From Saprospiraceae bacterium (GTDB lineage: Bacteria > Bacteroidota > Bacteroidia > Chitinophagales > Saprospiraceae): a stretch of 64,000 bases of DNA. The stretch is from assembly GCA_027488935.1 (NCBI GenBank), contig JAIYAP010000003.1:1-64000 (forward strand), read 5' to 3'. The number at the start of each line of letters is the position of its first letter. Position 1 is the stretch's first letter. Made by a program: the position numbers and the translations under genes. Below the pieces are notes generated by a model, which worked only from the letters and a program-made list of their open reading frames with translations, made no database searches and was not told the DNA's origin. Below are positions 34,701 to 43,355 of this stretch, piece after piece.

Positions 34701-37096
34701 TCGCACCGGTACAAACGACTGTTTCCGGGCCGCCTGTTATTTGTCCGGGCGCATCGGCTAGTTTTACGGCGAATGGCAATTTTACCCAATACCAATGGTC
34801 CTCGGGGGGTAATACGCCCACCGTGCAAGTTAATCAAAACGGCGCTTATGTGGTCACGGTTACGGATGCAAATGGATGTACCGGCACGGCGAGCACCTCC
34901 TTAACCATCAGTACACCACCCAGTCCGAGCATTGCCGTAGCACCCTACGCTTGCAACAGCCAAATGGCGTTATCGACCAGCACCGGCCTGAATGGCTATA
35001 TTTGGTCTACCGGAGCGACTACACCTACGCTTGCGGCCCTGGCCAATGGCAATTATACCGTAACGGTCACCGATGCGCTGGGCTGTACAGGGGTTGCAAC
35101 CCAAGCCGTGAGTATTCCAGCAAATCCGCAGGTAAGCATCAATGGGCCTTTACAGGTGTGTGCGGGCGCAACGGGCGCTTTGCAGGCAAGTGGCAATTTC
35201 AGCCAGTACAACTGGTCAAATGGACAAAATATGGCCAGCATCATGGTGGGACAAACCGGGAGTTTCACGGTTACGGTTACGGATATCAACAATTGCACGG
35301 CTACAGCCAATGCGCAAATGTTGGTGCTGCCACCTGTTTTGCCTACGATGAGTGGCATACAACTTATTTGCCCGGGCAGCAACAGTACGTTTGCCGTAAA
35401 TGGCAATTTTATCCAATACAACTGGTCGACGGGCGCGATGACCCCGGATATTATTGTGAACCAGGGCGGCACGTTTTCGGTCACGGTCACTGATGTCAAT
35501 GGATGCACAGGGTCTACCCAGCGCAATTTGAGCATCAGCACGGCACCTGTAGCGCAAATCAACACAGCCCCTTATGCCTGCAATGACCAGTTGGCATTAA
35601 GCGCGAACGCAGGTACGGGTACATTCCTTTATAATTGGTCTACCGGGGGCAATACCGCCAGTATTTCGGTGCAGAGCAATGGAAACTATACCGTTACGGT
35701 AACTGATGTATTAGGATGTACGGGTACTGCTGTGCAATTGGCAAGTATTCCGGCCAATCCGAGTGTGCAGGTTAGCGGTGTTCCAGCGGTGTGTGCGGGC
35801 GAACAAAGTGTGTTTTCGGCCAGCGGGACCTACCCACAATATATCTGGTCGAACGGACAAACCAGCAATTCCATTACGGTAACCCAGGCGGGAAATTATC
35901 GCGTGACCGTAAAAGACGACAATGGATGTACCGCCACTGCGCAATTGGCCCTGGTGGTCAACCTGCCCAGTGTAACCAATTATGAGCAAATCTCCTGTTT
36001 TGCGCAGGATACCGGGAAAGTTGTGCAGAATTTGACCAATAAATTTGGCTGCGACAGCACGGTGACCACGTATACCGCCTTGTCGCCCCCTGTGGCTGCG
36101 GCGGCTAAAGTAAGTTCCAATTTTAACGGGTATTCCGTGCCTTGCGATGGATCAAGCACGGGTGTGGCCCTGGTGACGCCCACCGGCGGGGTTCCTCCTT
36201 TTAGTTATACCTGGAGCAATTCAGCCACTACGGCGCAAATCAATAACCTACCTGCTGGAAACTATGCCGTTACCGTACGCGACGCCAATGGCTGCGAAAC
36301 CAATACGACGGTGTCATTGACCGCGCCGCAGCCCCTTTTGCCCGCTTTGACTACCGACCCGGTTGAATGTTTCAAACCCGGTGTCATTAAATTGGTTCAA
36401 ATTGCGGGTGGAACGCCACCTTATACTGTGGCCTGCAACAACAATGAATTCCCGGCAGATGGTATAACGCCGGTGCTGTTTGAATCTTTGGCCCCCGGCG
36501 CCTATACGGTGGAAGTGACCGATGCCAATGGCTGTACGATCACCGAGCCCGTGAGTTTGGTGGCTCCCACCGGTACGGTGTCGGCATTTTCCGATTCTGC
36601 CTGGGTAAATGCTGGCGCCAAGGTTACGTTGGAAGCACCTAAAGGCTACAATCCACTGTCCATCACCTGGACGCCTGCTACGGGCCTTAGTTGCGCGGAT
36701 TGTCCGAAAACGATTGCCACCATTTTGGAAACCACCCGTTACACCGTAGTGCTGAAAGGATATGGCGCTTGCGAAGTGCGGGGCGATTATCTTTTCCAGG
36801 TACGTCCGAAAGTATTTGTGCCCAACGTGATTCAGCCGAGCAGCAACAACAACAATATTTTCACGATCTATTCCGCAGAAGACGGCGATATCGACATCAA
36901 AGTATTGCAGATTTATACCCGTTGGGGCGAGAAAGTGGAAGAAATTCGGAATTTCAAAGCCAATGGCCCCACCGGTTGGGCGGGTGATTTCCGCGGACAA
37001 CCGACACTGCCCGGGGTATATGTTTATTATGCAGAGGTGAAATTGGCCGATGGAACGGATTACGTGTTGAAGGGAGATGTTACGGTGGTGCGGTAA
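31796..37096 (+). CDS. T9SS type B secreted adhesin-like protein with ~18 tandem Ig-like repeats
   Basis: A 1766-aa protein with a signal peptide (to ~residue 29). From ~nt 32170 to 35960 it holds 18 units of about 70 residues, each ending G-x-YTVTVTD-x-x-GCT. Two SprB-like repeats (with GNYAVTVRDANGC and GAYTVEVTDANGC) follow. The C-terminus (VFVPNVIQPSSNNNNIFTIY ... VLQIYTRWGEKV ... GVYVYYAEVKLADG) is the CHU_C/gliding-motility-associated domain used as a T9SS type B signal. Each unit has two cysteines (ICPG and GCT), probably a disulfide. It is likely a cell-surface adhesin or gliding-related filament. Other ATGs at 31802 and 31811 are possible starts. Confidence 0.85.
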   Translation: MPMCPMLHKTTQYFVVSLMLILLAFPAQATEFPDNPPADSIASLEMEGHLRCVVEALVNCTDKTITLGAFLQTPGGINTPIVVPWSTGQNAHKIVVPGGLSYSYDDAGFGCDHHLNNYSTLPFYDGPLVIKGPTVICFGDFGEITVDVDGYDLQSFSWNPGSGGVFSPIPIIGQGTYSLTVTDQNGCTKTDSHTIAYAPPVVPTIAGPNLLCPTGDSATLVVQGGPYVTYSWDHGPTGTPVTVYEPGTYQVTVTTALGCTGSALYGINSGEILPFNITATKPAICPGMKDTLAVTDPNLLFFSWSTGQTTRRIVVTQPGTYTVTATNAFGCTNTSTFIVQPVVPPSPVLVQPVLCPGGTATLTTQGGVFSSYAWSSSQNTPAITINSAGTYTVTVSNSIGCTGTTSLAVSTVASPNIVVSGPTVACPGQSGTLVANPGFTSYLWSTGATTPTIQVNQTGIYTVMVVDTNQCQGTDTHNFNITAAPAPMIATLPYNCDGQMTLNADPGYQGYLWSNAATTQSIAVQAGGSYTVTVTAGVGCTGAATQTITIPANPQVGVNGIAQFCTGGSSQLQATAGFVQYTWTGGANTPNITVASSGTYTVTVTDLNGCTATDDLVVTATPLPQPAITGPATICIGTAAQLNAGNTFSQYAWSNGGMQAGITVNQSGNYTVTVTDANGCTGTTVHPLNVTTALSTQIAQAPYICNNQLQISADPGFISYNWSNGSNTQQVAVQSNGTYTVTITDALGCTGTAIQTVQIPNNPVAVVIGATQICPGGAAQLSLTNTFPQYLWSTGSTLPTISANQNGNFTVTVTDALGCTASTTHTLTIGNQLSISIGISPYTCNGQLTLTPGSGFNTYNWSTGATTPTLSVQNNGSYQVTVTDATGCTGVNTQTVAIPANPQVSITGPAQVCSGASAQLLASGNFNQYIWSTGAAANAVTITQSGTYTVTVTDQNNCTTTANMPFTVLAPVQTTVSGPPVICPGASASFTANGNFTQYQWSSGGNTPTVQVNQNGAYVVTVTDANGCTGTASTSLTISTPPSPSIAVAPYACNSQMALSTSTGLNGYIWSTGATTPTLAALANGNYTVTVTDALGCTGVATQAVSIPANPQVSINGPLQVCAGATGALQASGNFSQYNWSNGQNMASIMVGQTGSFTVTVTDINNCTATANAQMLVLPPVLPTMSGIQLICPGSNSTFAVNGNFIQYNWSTGAMTPDIIVNQGGTFSVTVTDVNGCTGSTQRNLSISTAPVAQINTAPYACNDQLALSANAGTGTFLYNWSTGGNTASISVQSNGNYTVTVTDVLGCTGTAVQLASIPANPSVQVSGVPAVCAGEQSVFSASGTYPQYIWSNGQTSNSITVTQAGNYRVTVKDDNGCTATAQLALVVNLPSVTNYEQISCFAQDTGKVVQNLTNKFGCDSTVTTYTALSPPVAAAAKVSSNFNGYSVPCDGSSTGVALVTPTGGVPPFSYTWSNSATTAQINNLPAGNYAVTVRDANGCETNTTVSLTAPQPLLPALTTDPVECFKPGVIKLVQIAGGTPPYTVACNNNEFPADGITPVLFESLAPGAYTVEVTDANGCTITEPVSLVAPTGTVSAFSDSAWVNAGAKVTLEAPKGYNPLSITWTPATGLSCADCPKTIATILETTRYTVVLKGYGACEVRGDYLFQVRPKVFVPNVIQPSSNNNNIFTIYSAEDGDIDIKVLQIYTRWGEKVEEIRNFKANGPTGWAGDFRGQPTLPGVYVYYAEVKLADGTDYVLKGDVTVVR
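32170..35965 (+). repeat. Tandem ~210-bp coding repeats with three-unit higher order
   Basis: Units carrying an (A/S/L)PY-x-C-N-x-Q start recur near 33270, 33897, 34316, 34940 and 35568, spaced ~627, ~420, ~624 and ~628 bases. Each three-unit period is ~627 bases, and one period (33897-34316) has lost a unit. The unit after each of these begins with IPANP or a close variant. Confidence 0.8.
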
Positions 37097-37116
37097 TATT
37101 GGATAAAATATGGGGA

Positions 37117-37234
37117 ACGTAGGGCCAAGTCGCGACTTGGCCCTACGTGGATTGGGGCATGCCGCGTATCGTACGGCCATGCCGCGCGTGGTACGGCCAT
37201 GCCGCGCTTGGTACGGCCAAGTCGCGACTTGGCC
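37117..37234. repeat. 32-bp perfect palindrome and partial copies
   Basis: Positions 37117-37148 form a loopless 32-bp perfect palindrome with arm ACGTAGGGCCAAGTCG. A 20-bp version (GGCCAAGTCGCGACTTGGCC) lies at 37215-37234. Between them three GGCATGCCGCG-type units, two preceded by GTAC, repeat. The block separates two convergent genes and abuts the stop codon of the threonine aldolase gene. Confidence 0.92.
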
Positions 37235-38257
37235 CTACGCGACGCGAAACCGACCCAACACCCCCATAACCGTTTCAATCATGGCCCGATCTACATCCAA
37301 ATGGGTGACAAAACGGATCGTTTTTGGCCCAAAAGCACTAGCCTTTACGCCATTTTCTTCTAAATAGGCCAGTAATTGGGCGGGTGTCACCGTATCTACT
37401 AAATCAAAAATTACAATATTGGTTTGAACCGGCCGAATACCGGAAACATAATCCAGGGTTTCCAGGGTACTTGCCAGCATGCGCGCGTGGGCGTGATCTT
37501 CCGCCAGCCGAACGACGTGGTGATCTAGGGCGTAAATGCCCGCTGCGGCCAAATATCCCGCCTGCCGCATGCCGCCGCCCATGGCTTTTCTTACCCTTCT
37601 TGCTTCTGCGATAAATTTTTGCGAACCAATCAGGACCGAACCCACCGGGGCACCTAATCCTTTGGACAAACAAACGCTGATGCTGTCCAATTCCTGGCCA
37701 ATGACCGCAGGTGCATCGCCGCTAACCGCCAAGGCATTAAAGATACGCGCCCCATCCATATGCAGTGCGAGTCCTCTTTCCAGGCAAACTTTGCGAATCG
37801 CCTTTATATTTTCCAGTGGATATACACTGCCGCCACCTTTGTTGCAGGTGTTTTCGAGTACGACTAAGGTACTTTTGGGCAACCAGTCCTGATTGGGACG
37901 AATCGCGGCCGCCACCTGATGGGCTTCCAGTACGCCGTTTTTACCCGGCAACAATTGAATACCTATACCAGAATGGAAGGCATAGCCGCCCACTTCGTAC
38001 TGATAAATATGGCTGGTTTCATCACAAATAACCTCATCCAAAGGACGGGTATGTACTTTCAATGCGATCTGGTTGGCCATGGTGCCCGATGGACAAAACA
38101 AAGCGGCCTCATGGCCAAACAGCGTCGCACTTTTTGCCTCCAGCGCGTTGACCGTTGGATCTTCGCGAAACACATCATCGCCTACCTCCGCAGCCCACAT
38201 GGCTTTTAACATGCCCGGCGTGGGTTTCGTAACGGTGTCTGAAAGCAAATTAATCAT
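37235..38257 (-). CDS. ltaE: Low-specificity L-threonine aldolase
   Basis: A 340-aa PLP enzyme of the beta-eliminating lyase/threonine aldolase family: start MINLLSDTVTKPTPGM, then GDDVFREDPTVNALE, CPSGTMANQIAL, HMDGARIFNA and K199 (SVCLSKGLGAPVGS) as the cofactor lysine. It cleaves L-threonine or allo-threonine to glycine and acetaldehyde. It starts 3 bases after the yidC stop, so it is cotranscribed with it. Its TAG stop is provided by the edge of the palindrome block. Confidence 0.93.
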   Translation of the reverse strand: MINLLSDTVTKPTPGMLKAMWAAEVGDDVFREDPTVNALEAKSATLFGHEAALFCPSGTMANQIALKVHTRPLDEVICDETSHIYQYEVGGYAFHSGIGIQLLPGKNGVLEAHQVAAAIRPNQDWLPKSTLVVLENTCNKGGGSVYPLENIKAIRKVCLERGLALHMDGARIFNALAVSGDAPAVIGQELDSISVCLSKGLGAPVGSVLIGSQKFIAEARRVRKAMGGGMRQAGYLAAAGIYALDHHVVRLAEDHAHARMLASTLETLDYVSGIRPVQTNIVIFDLVDTVTPAQLLAYLEENGVKASAFGPKTIRFVTHLDVDRAMIETVMGVLGRFRVA

Positions 38258-38260
38258 CCT

Positions 38261-40126
38261 TTATTTTTTCTTTGTACCAGCTTGTTTGTTGCGCTCGTCC
38301 TGTTGTTTTTGCGCTTCTTTCATGGCATTTTCCAATTTTGCCCGGAAACCCGTTGTTTTCTTGGGTTTGTTTCGGTTGGCTTCTAATTCAGCCTTGATTT
38401 TATCATGGTTGATTAAGAAAGATTTGGTTACCACCGTTTGACCAATGTTCAGGATATTACTGAAACACAGGTATAAGGTAAGACCCGATGCAAAGCTGTT
38501 AAAGAAGAACATAAACATCAGTGGCATGAAGTACTGCATGTATTTCATGGCCGGATTGGCCATCGCCGAAGTGTCCATTTGTTTCATGGAGTACCAGGTG
38601 TACCATAAGGTAGTCGCCACCCAGATGAGGGTAAAGGCGCTAATGTGTTCGCCAAAACCGGGCATCATGAACGGCAAACGGAAAGCTACATCGTAACTCG
38701 ACAAGTCGGTTGCCCAAAGGAAACCTGCCTGTCGAAACTCAATGGCCGCCGGGAAAAAGCGATACAGGGCAAACCAGATCGGCATTTGCAGGAAAATTGG
38801 CAAACAACCGCCCAAGGGATTTACCTTAAACTCGCTGTACATTTTCATGGTTTCGACCGACATGGCCTGCTGATCGTCGCCAAATTTCTTTTTCAGTTCA
38901 TCAATACGTGGTTTTAATGCCGCCATACGCGCCTGGCTGTACACCATGCGATACGTCAGCGGATATACCAGCAACTTCACTATCAGGGTGAGGAGCAGGA
39001 TCACCAATCCCGGAATGCCGATCAAGTGGATCAACACATCAAAAATCCAGTGGATGACCCAGCGGTTGATGGCACCAAAAATGCTGGCCCCAAAAGGAAT
39101 GATGTCTTCCAGCGAAAGTTTATAAGAAAGCAGGCGATCAAATTCGTTCGGGCCGGTGTACATGGTCATGGTGACCGACTGTTGCTCGAATGGAATGCTG
39201 GCCGTCGTTTTCAACATTTTCAAATCCGGATCCGCATCGGTAAACACGTGTGTTTCGCCTACAAAATCAAGGAAAGCGAAATCACGGGCAACGATGGCCG
39301 TGTTAAAAAACTGGTTGGCATGCGAAAACCACTGCACGGGCTTGGTACCCAAACTGGCAACATCGTCGGAGCGACAATTGCAATAGCTCGAAGATTCTTC
39401 CACCGGTTTGTAATACACCGAAGACATGGTGCGCTCGTAGGTCTGGTTTTTTTCGAGTTTGTCTAAGTAGTTTACCCAGTTGAATTTCAACAAACTGCCA
39501 TTCAACACCGATTGCAAGCCCGAACCGCTCACTTTATAAGTCAGTTCGTAGTTATCGGGTTTCAAGGTGTATGATTGTTCGAAATAACGGCCATCTCCGG
39601 CATCTGCCCGGAAAGTAACTGATTGGCCATCTTGCAACACCTTAAAGTATAAGTCGCTGGTGTTTACCTTTCCGGAAGCCGCAGAGGCCACCGGCAATTC
39701 GAGTTCGAAGCGGTTTTTAGCGTCTTCTTGCAACGACAGCGGGTATTTCACGTCTTTTCCCGTCGAATCCGAATTGATTTTCAGGTATTTATTGAGCAAT
39801 ACCTCTTTAATACGGCCACCTTTGCTGGTGAGCGCTACTGTGATCAAATCGTTTTTAAGGTACACGATTTCTTCCTTACCGGTGCTCGAAGCGGCAAACA
39901 CGCCAAACTGGGCATTTACCTGTGCACTGCGTACGGAATCCGGGATGGGTGCGGCCTCAACTTTAGCGGCGGGTGTTTGTTGTGCTGTCGTATCAACGGG
40001 TTGATCGACGGGTGCAGCATTGGGATCTGGTGGCGGTGGCGCCGATACGCGCATCCACAAATAAAGGAGCAAAAAAATAAGCCCCATACCAATGTAGGTA
40101 CTTAAATTATTCTGTTTTTCTTCCAT
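38261..40126 (-). CDS. yidC: Membrane protein insertase YidC
   Basis: A 621-aa protein. The frame extends to 40159, but the ATG at 40126 (MEEKQNNLSTYIGMGLIFLL) gives the proper first transmembrane segment. A large periplasmic beta domain (about 85-340) is followed by the conserved five-segment core with LLTLIVKLLVYPLTYRMVYS, NPLGGCLPIFLQMPIWFALY and YMQYFMPLMFMFFFNSFASG, and a basic tail that can contact the ribosome. It inserts inner-membrane proteins with or without SecYEG. It overlaps the region just upstream of the divergent nspC. Confidence 0.95.
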   Translation of the reverse strand: MEEKQNNLSTYIGMGLIFLLLYLWMRVSAPPPPDPNAAPVDQPVDTTAQQTPAAKVEAAPIPDSVRSAQVNAQFGVFAASSTGKEEIVYLKNDLITVALTSKGGRIKEVLLNKYLKINSDSTGKDVKYPLSLQEDAKNRFELELPVASAASGKVNTSDLYFKVLQDGQSVTFRADAGDGRYFEQSYTLKPDNYELTYKVSGSGLQSVLNGSLLKFNWVNYLDKLEKNQTYERTMSSVYYKPVEESSSYCNCRSDDVASLGTKPVQWFSHANQFFNTAIVARDFAFLDFVGETHVFTDADPDLKMLKTTASIPFEQQSVTMTMYTGPNEFDRLLSYKLSLEDIIPFGASIFGAINRWVIHWIFDVLIHLIGIPGLVILLLTLIVKLLVYPLTYRMVYSQARMAALKPRIDELKKKFGDDQQAMSVETMKMYSEFKVNPLGGCLPIFLQMPIWFALYRFFPAAIEFRQAGFLWATDLSSYDVAFRLPFMMPGFGEHISAFTLIWVATTLWYTWYSMKQMDTSAMANPAMKYMQYFMPLMFMFFFNSFASGLTLYLCFSNILNIGQTVVTKSFLINHDKIKAELEANRNKPKKTTGFRAKLENAMKEAQKQQDERNKQAGTKKK

Positions 40127-40266
40127 GTTGAAACTTGATAGAGTTGATCCTGCAAACACAGGCTCAAAAGCGCCGCAAAAGTAGGTTAAAACCCTTGGCT
40201 GTTATACATTACCTCGAAGATTATCCATTTTGGTTCGACCAACAGCTGAATTTAACTGGGTGGCGC

Positions 40267-40275
40267 TACCTTTGC
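40267..40275 (+). promoter_or_regulatory. -7 promoter element for carboxyspermidine decarboxylase
   Basis: TACCTTTGC matches TAnnTTTG and ends 18 bases before the GTG start at 40294, supporting that start over the earlier ATG at 40135. Confidence 0.65.
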
Positions 40276-40293
40276 ACAAAAAAATTACGGTCC

Positions 40294-41433
40294 GTGAACA
40301 TAAAAAAGATTCCATCGCCCTGCTTCGTGCTCGACGAAGCGCGTTTAAGAAACAACCTCCTTTTGATCGATCGTGTTCAAAAAGAAGCAGGTGTTTCTGT
40401 TATTCTTGCGTTTAAAGGTTTTGCTATGTGGAGTGCCTTTCCCATGGTTCGGCAATACCTGAAGGGCGCCACGGCCTCTTCGCTCAATGAGGCCCGCCTG
40501 TGTTTTGAGGAAATGAAAACCAAGGCGCATACCTATTCGGTGGCCTATACACCCCGGGAATTTGGCAAAATCATGTCCTATTCCAGCCACATCACCTTTA
40601 ATTCGATCAGCCAGTTCAAGAAATATAAGAAGAAGGTGCAGGCTCATCCGGAGCCAATCAGCATGGGCATTCGGGTAAATCCGGGCTGGTCGCCGGTAGA
40701 AACAGATTTATACAACCCCGCTGCACCGGGTTCGCGCTTGGGGGAGCCTTTGGCCAATTTCAAAGGTTTGTTGCCAGAAGGCGTGGAAGGTTTGCATTTC
40801 CATGTTTTATGCGAATCCAACAGTTACGACCTGGCCAAAACGCTCGAATATTTTGAGCAGCAGTTTGGGCTCTTTTTGCCGCGCTTGAAATGGGTAAATT
40901 TTGGCGGCGGCCACTTGATGACCCGGGAAGGCTATGATATACCGCACCTCATCAGCACATTGCAGGCGTTTCGGCGCAGGTATCCTAACTTGGAAATAAT
41001 TCTGGAGCCGGGCAGCGCCATTGCCTGGGATACGGGTGTATTGGTTTCTTCTGTATTGGATATTGTCCATAATAAAGGGGTAAAAACGGCCATTTTGGAT
41101 GTATCCTTTACGGCACACATGCCCGATACCCTCGAAATGCCCTATCGCCCGCGGGTACAGGGCGCGCATGACCCGATACCCAAGGAAAAGCACCTGTACC
41201 GCTTAGGCGGCGGGAGCTGCCTGAGTGGAGACTATATGGAAGCCTATGGTTTTGAAAAAGCAGTAAAAGTGGGGCAAAAGATCGTATTTGAGGATATGAT
41301 CCATTACACGATGGTCAAAACCAGCACATTTAACGGCGTAACACACCCCAACATCGCCATTTGGCGGGAAAATGGCCAACTGGATATGATCCGCAAGTTT
41401 TCCTACAAGGACTACAAAAATCGCTTGTCATAG
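40294..41433 (+). CDS. nspC: Carboxynorspermidine/carboxyspermidine decarboxylase
   Basis: A 379-aa fold-III PLP decarboxylase starting at GTG (VNIKKIPSPCFVLDEA), which matches family length; an upstream ATG at 40135 would add 53 residues overlapping the promoter. K41 (ILAFKGFAMWS) binds PLP; NFGGGHLMT, LEPGSAIAWDTG and GGGSCLSGDYMEAY hold phosphate- and substrate-contacting residues, with the Cys probably catalytic. It decarboxylates carboxyspermidine or carboxynorspermidine to the polyamine, completing the pathway begun by the dehydrogenase at 17159. Confidence 0.93.
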   Translation: MNIKKIPSPCFVLDEARLRNNLLLIDRVQKEAGVSVILAFKGFAMWSAFPMVRQYLKGATASSLNEARLCFEEMKTKAHTYSVAYTPREFGKIMSYSSHITFNSISQFKKYKKKVQAHPEPISMGIRVNPGWSPVETDLYNPAAPGSRLGEPLANFKGLLPEGVEGLHFHVLCESNSYDLAKTLEYFEQQFGLFLPRLKWVNFGGGHLMTREGYDIPHLISTLQAFRRRYPNLEIILEPGSAIAWDTGVLVSSVLDIVHNKGVKTAILDVSFTAHMPDTLEMPYRPRVQGAHDPIPKEKHLYRLGGGSCLSGDYMEAYGFEKAVKVGQKIVFEDMIHYTMVKTSTFNGVTHPNIAIWRENGQLDMIRKFSYKDYKNRLS

Positions 41434-41451
41434 CGTTTACACACACTGATT

Positions 41452-41515
41452 TTCCGGAATTCGACCGTTTTTCACCTTTTTTGTAAAAAACAGTAAAATT
41501 CCGGGAAATCGGTGG
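41452..41515. terminator. Long inverted repeat between nspC and a small convergent gene
   Basis: CTGATTTTCCGGAATT (from 41458) pairs with AATTCCGGGAAATCGG (about 41500-41515), with a T- and A-rich loop. It lies between convergent genes and could act as a bidirectional terminator. Confidence 0.6.
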
Positions 41516-41541
41516 TGTACTGTACCAAACGTATAATGATC

Positions 41542-41673
41542 CTATACAAAGATAAAGTACATCAGTACCATCAACAGCGCGGTGGCTCCAACCAGAATCA
41601 GGAGAAACTTCTGATTATCTGCGCGGTCTTTTTCGGCGAACCGATTTTTAGGTGATTTTTGCTTCGTTGCCAT
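41542..41673 (-). CDS. 43-aa small membrane protein
   Basis: A short gene encoding MATKQKSPKNRFAEKDRADN followed by one membrane helix (LLILVGATALLMVLMYFIF) and a terminal V. The basic, polar N-terminus and single C-terminal helix suggest a tail-anchored inner-membrane peptide with the N-terminus in the cytosol. It begins 41 bases after the stop of the POT transporter on the same strand, so it is probably cotranscribed and might modulate it. That link is inference. Confidence 0.6.
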   Translation of the reverse strand: MATKQKSPKNRFAEKDRADNQKFLLILVGATALLMVLMYFIFV

Positions 41674-41714
41674 AATAATTTGCTTTAAAGGTGAACGATG
41701 ATGATTTGCGCACA

Positions 41715-43355
41715 CTAACTCAATCCTTGGTCTTTAAAAATGCGATTGAGCCAGCGCAACATGGAAAACAATGCCACAGAGGCCAAACCCAACAGGATAA
41801 AATTGACCCAAAAGAAATCGGCTTTGTTGTCGTATTTATCCCACATGGTGGCCAAAACGCCACTTAATTTATTGCCTAAAGAAGTGGCCAACTGCCAGCC
41901 GCCCATCATCAATCCGGTTAATTGCGGCGGCGACATTTTGGAAACCATAGAAAGTCCCATTGGACTCAAACACAATTCTCCCATGGTAATGACGCCGTAA
42001 GTGGCAAAAAGCCAGCCAGCGGAAGCTTTTTCGGCTCCATTGTGGCAGGCATACACCGCTGCGATGGTCACCAAAGTAGATAAAGCAGAAATCACCAGGC
42101 CCCAGCCAATTTTTGCGGGCGTGGTCGGTTCCTTGCCTTTTCGCCGCCGCCAGGAGAAAAATGCGATAATCAGCGGTGTTAAGATGATGACGAACAAGGG
42201 ATTGACCGATTGGTACAGTTCTGTCGAAACCAATTGTACTGCGCCGCCCGCAGGTGGTCGCTCGGCCGCAGGTATATTGAGGAAATAGGGATCAATCGAC
42301 TTTATTTTGATGACTTTTTTATCGGCGTCGCGGGTGGTGCGGAATTGGGCGTCGTATTGAGGCACCAGCGAAGAATCCATTTTTACCGTTTGCACCATTT
42401 TTATATCGGCGGCAAGCGGCGCAATGGCAGCGGGCATGGTACGATCGGTGTAAAATTCGGCCCAGGTGGTAAGCGCAGTGCCATTTTGTTTAAAAACAGC
42501 CCAAAACACAATCACCACCGCATAAATGGACAGCAAAGCCTTGATGCGCGGCTTATCCACCGCACTTGCTTTATAATAAATCCACAAATAAAAGGTAATC
42601 ACCGGCATGCTCCCGAAAATGAACGCGTCGGTGGAATCTGATCCGAACACCGTTCCCGGAATAAACCAGCCCGCAATACCCGTCACAATGGCGGGAATGA
42701 GTACGGAGGAAATCATACGTCCCACGCCCATTTCATCGGCAGCCTGGGGTTTGCGTACATCTGCATGCGCGTAATGTTTGTTGCCCAGTGCAAATACAAT
42801 GACTCCAATAAACATCCCCACCCCGGCAGCGGCAAAAGCATGGCCCCAACTAAAATTGTTGCGCAGGTAGGCGGCAAAAAAGTTACATACAAAGGCGCCG
42901 ATGTTGATACCCATGTAAAAAATATTGTAGCCTGTGTCTTTCAGCGAACGGTAGCGGTCGTCGTTGTACAAATTGCCCAGTAAAACCGAAATATTGGGTT
43001 TAAAAAAGCCATTTCCCAAAATCATCACCCCAAGGGCTGTGTAAAAAGACAGCATGTTGTTGGAAAATGCAAGTAACAAATATCCGGTTCCCATCAAAAT
43101 ACCGCCGATGATGATACTGCGCCGATAGCCCAACAGCCGGTCGGCCAACAACCCACCTAAAAACGGGGTTAAATAAACCAGGGCGATAAAAGTGCCGAAA
43201 ATATCCGAAGCATTGGCGCGTTCCATGGATAGTCCACCCTTTTGAGCATCCGTCATGTACAGCAAAAAAATGCCAATCATCAAATAATAGCCGAAACGCT
43301 CCCACATTTCGGTGAGAAATAAAAACGGAAGGCCGGATGGATGTTTTCTAAACAT
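41715..43355 (-). CDS. POT/PTR family proton-dependent oligopeptide transporter
   Basis: A 546-aa membrane protein. The frame extends to 43436, but the ATG at 43355 (MFRKHPSGLPFLFLTEMWER) is the family start. It has the POT signature FLFLTEMWERFGYYLM (the ExxER motif), TPFLGGLLADRLLGYRR, and FKPNISVLLGNLY, with about 12-14 transmembrane segments and a long extracellular insert between the halves (about residues 300-400), as in many Bacteroidota members. It imports di- and tripeptides with protons. Confidence 0.93.
   Translation of the reverse strand: MFRKHPSGLPFLFLTEMWERFGYYLMIGIFLLYMTDAQKGGLSMERANASDIFGTFIALVYLTPFLGGLLADRLLGYRRSIIIGGILMGTGYLLLAFSNNMLSFYTALGVMILGNGFFKPNISVLLGNLYNDDRYRSLKDTGYNIFYMGINIGAFVCNFFAAYLRNNFSWGHAFAAAGVGMFIGVIVFALGNKHYAHADVRKPQAADEMGVGRMISSVLIPAIVTGIAGWFIPGTVFGSDSTDAFIFGSMPVITFYLWIYYKASAVDKPRIKALLSIYAVVIVFWAVFKQNGTALTTWAEFYTDRTMPAAIAPLAADIKMVQTVKMDSSLVPQYDAQFRTTRDADKKVIKIKSIDPYFLNIPAAERPPAGGAVQLVSTELYQSVNPLFVIILTPLIIAFFSWRRRKGKEPTTPAKIGWGLVISALSTLVTIAAVYACHNGAEKASAGWLFATYGVITMGELCLSPMGLSMVSKMSPPQLTGLMMGGWQLATSLGNKLSGVLATMWDKYDNKADFFWVNFILLGLASVALFSMLRWLNRIFKDQGLS

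Noticed and set aside
32831-35565. Several antisense frames across the tandem repeats of the adhesin
   Set aside because: They repeat with the same period as the coding repeats and have no signals of their own.
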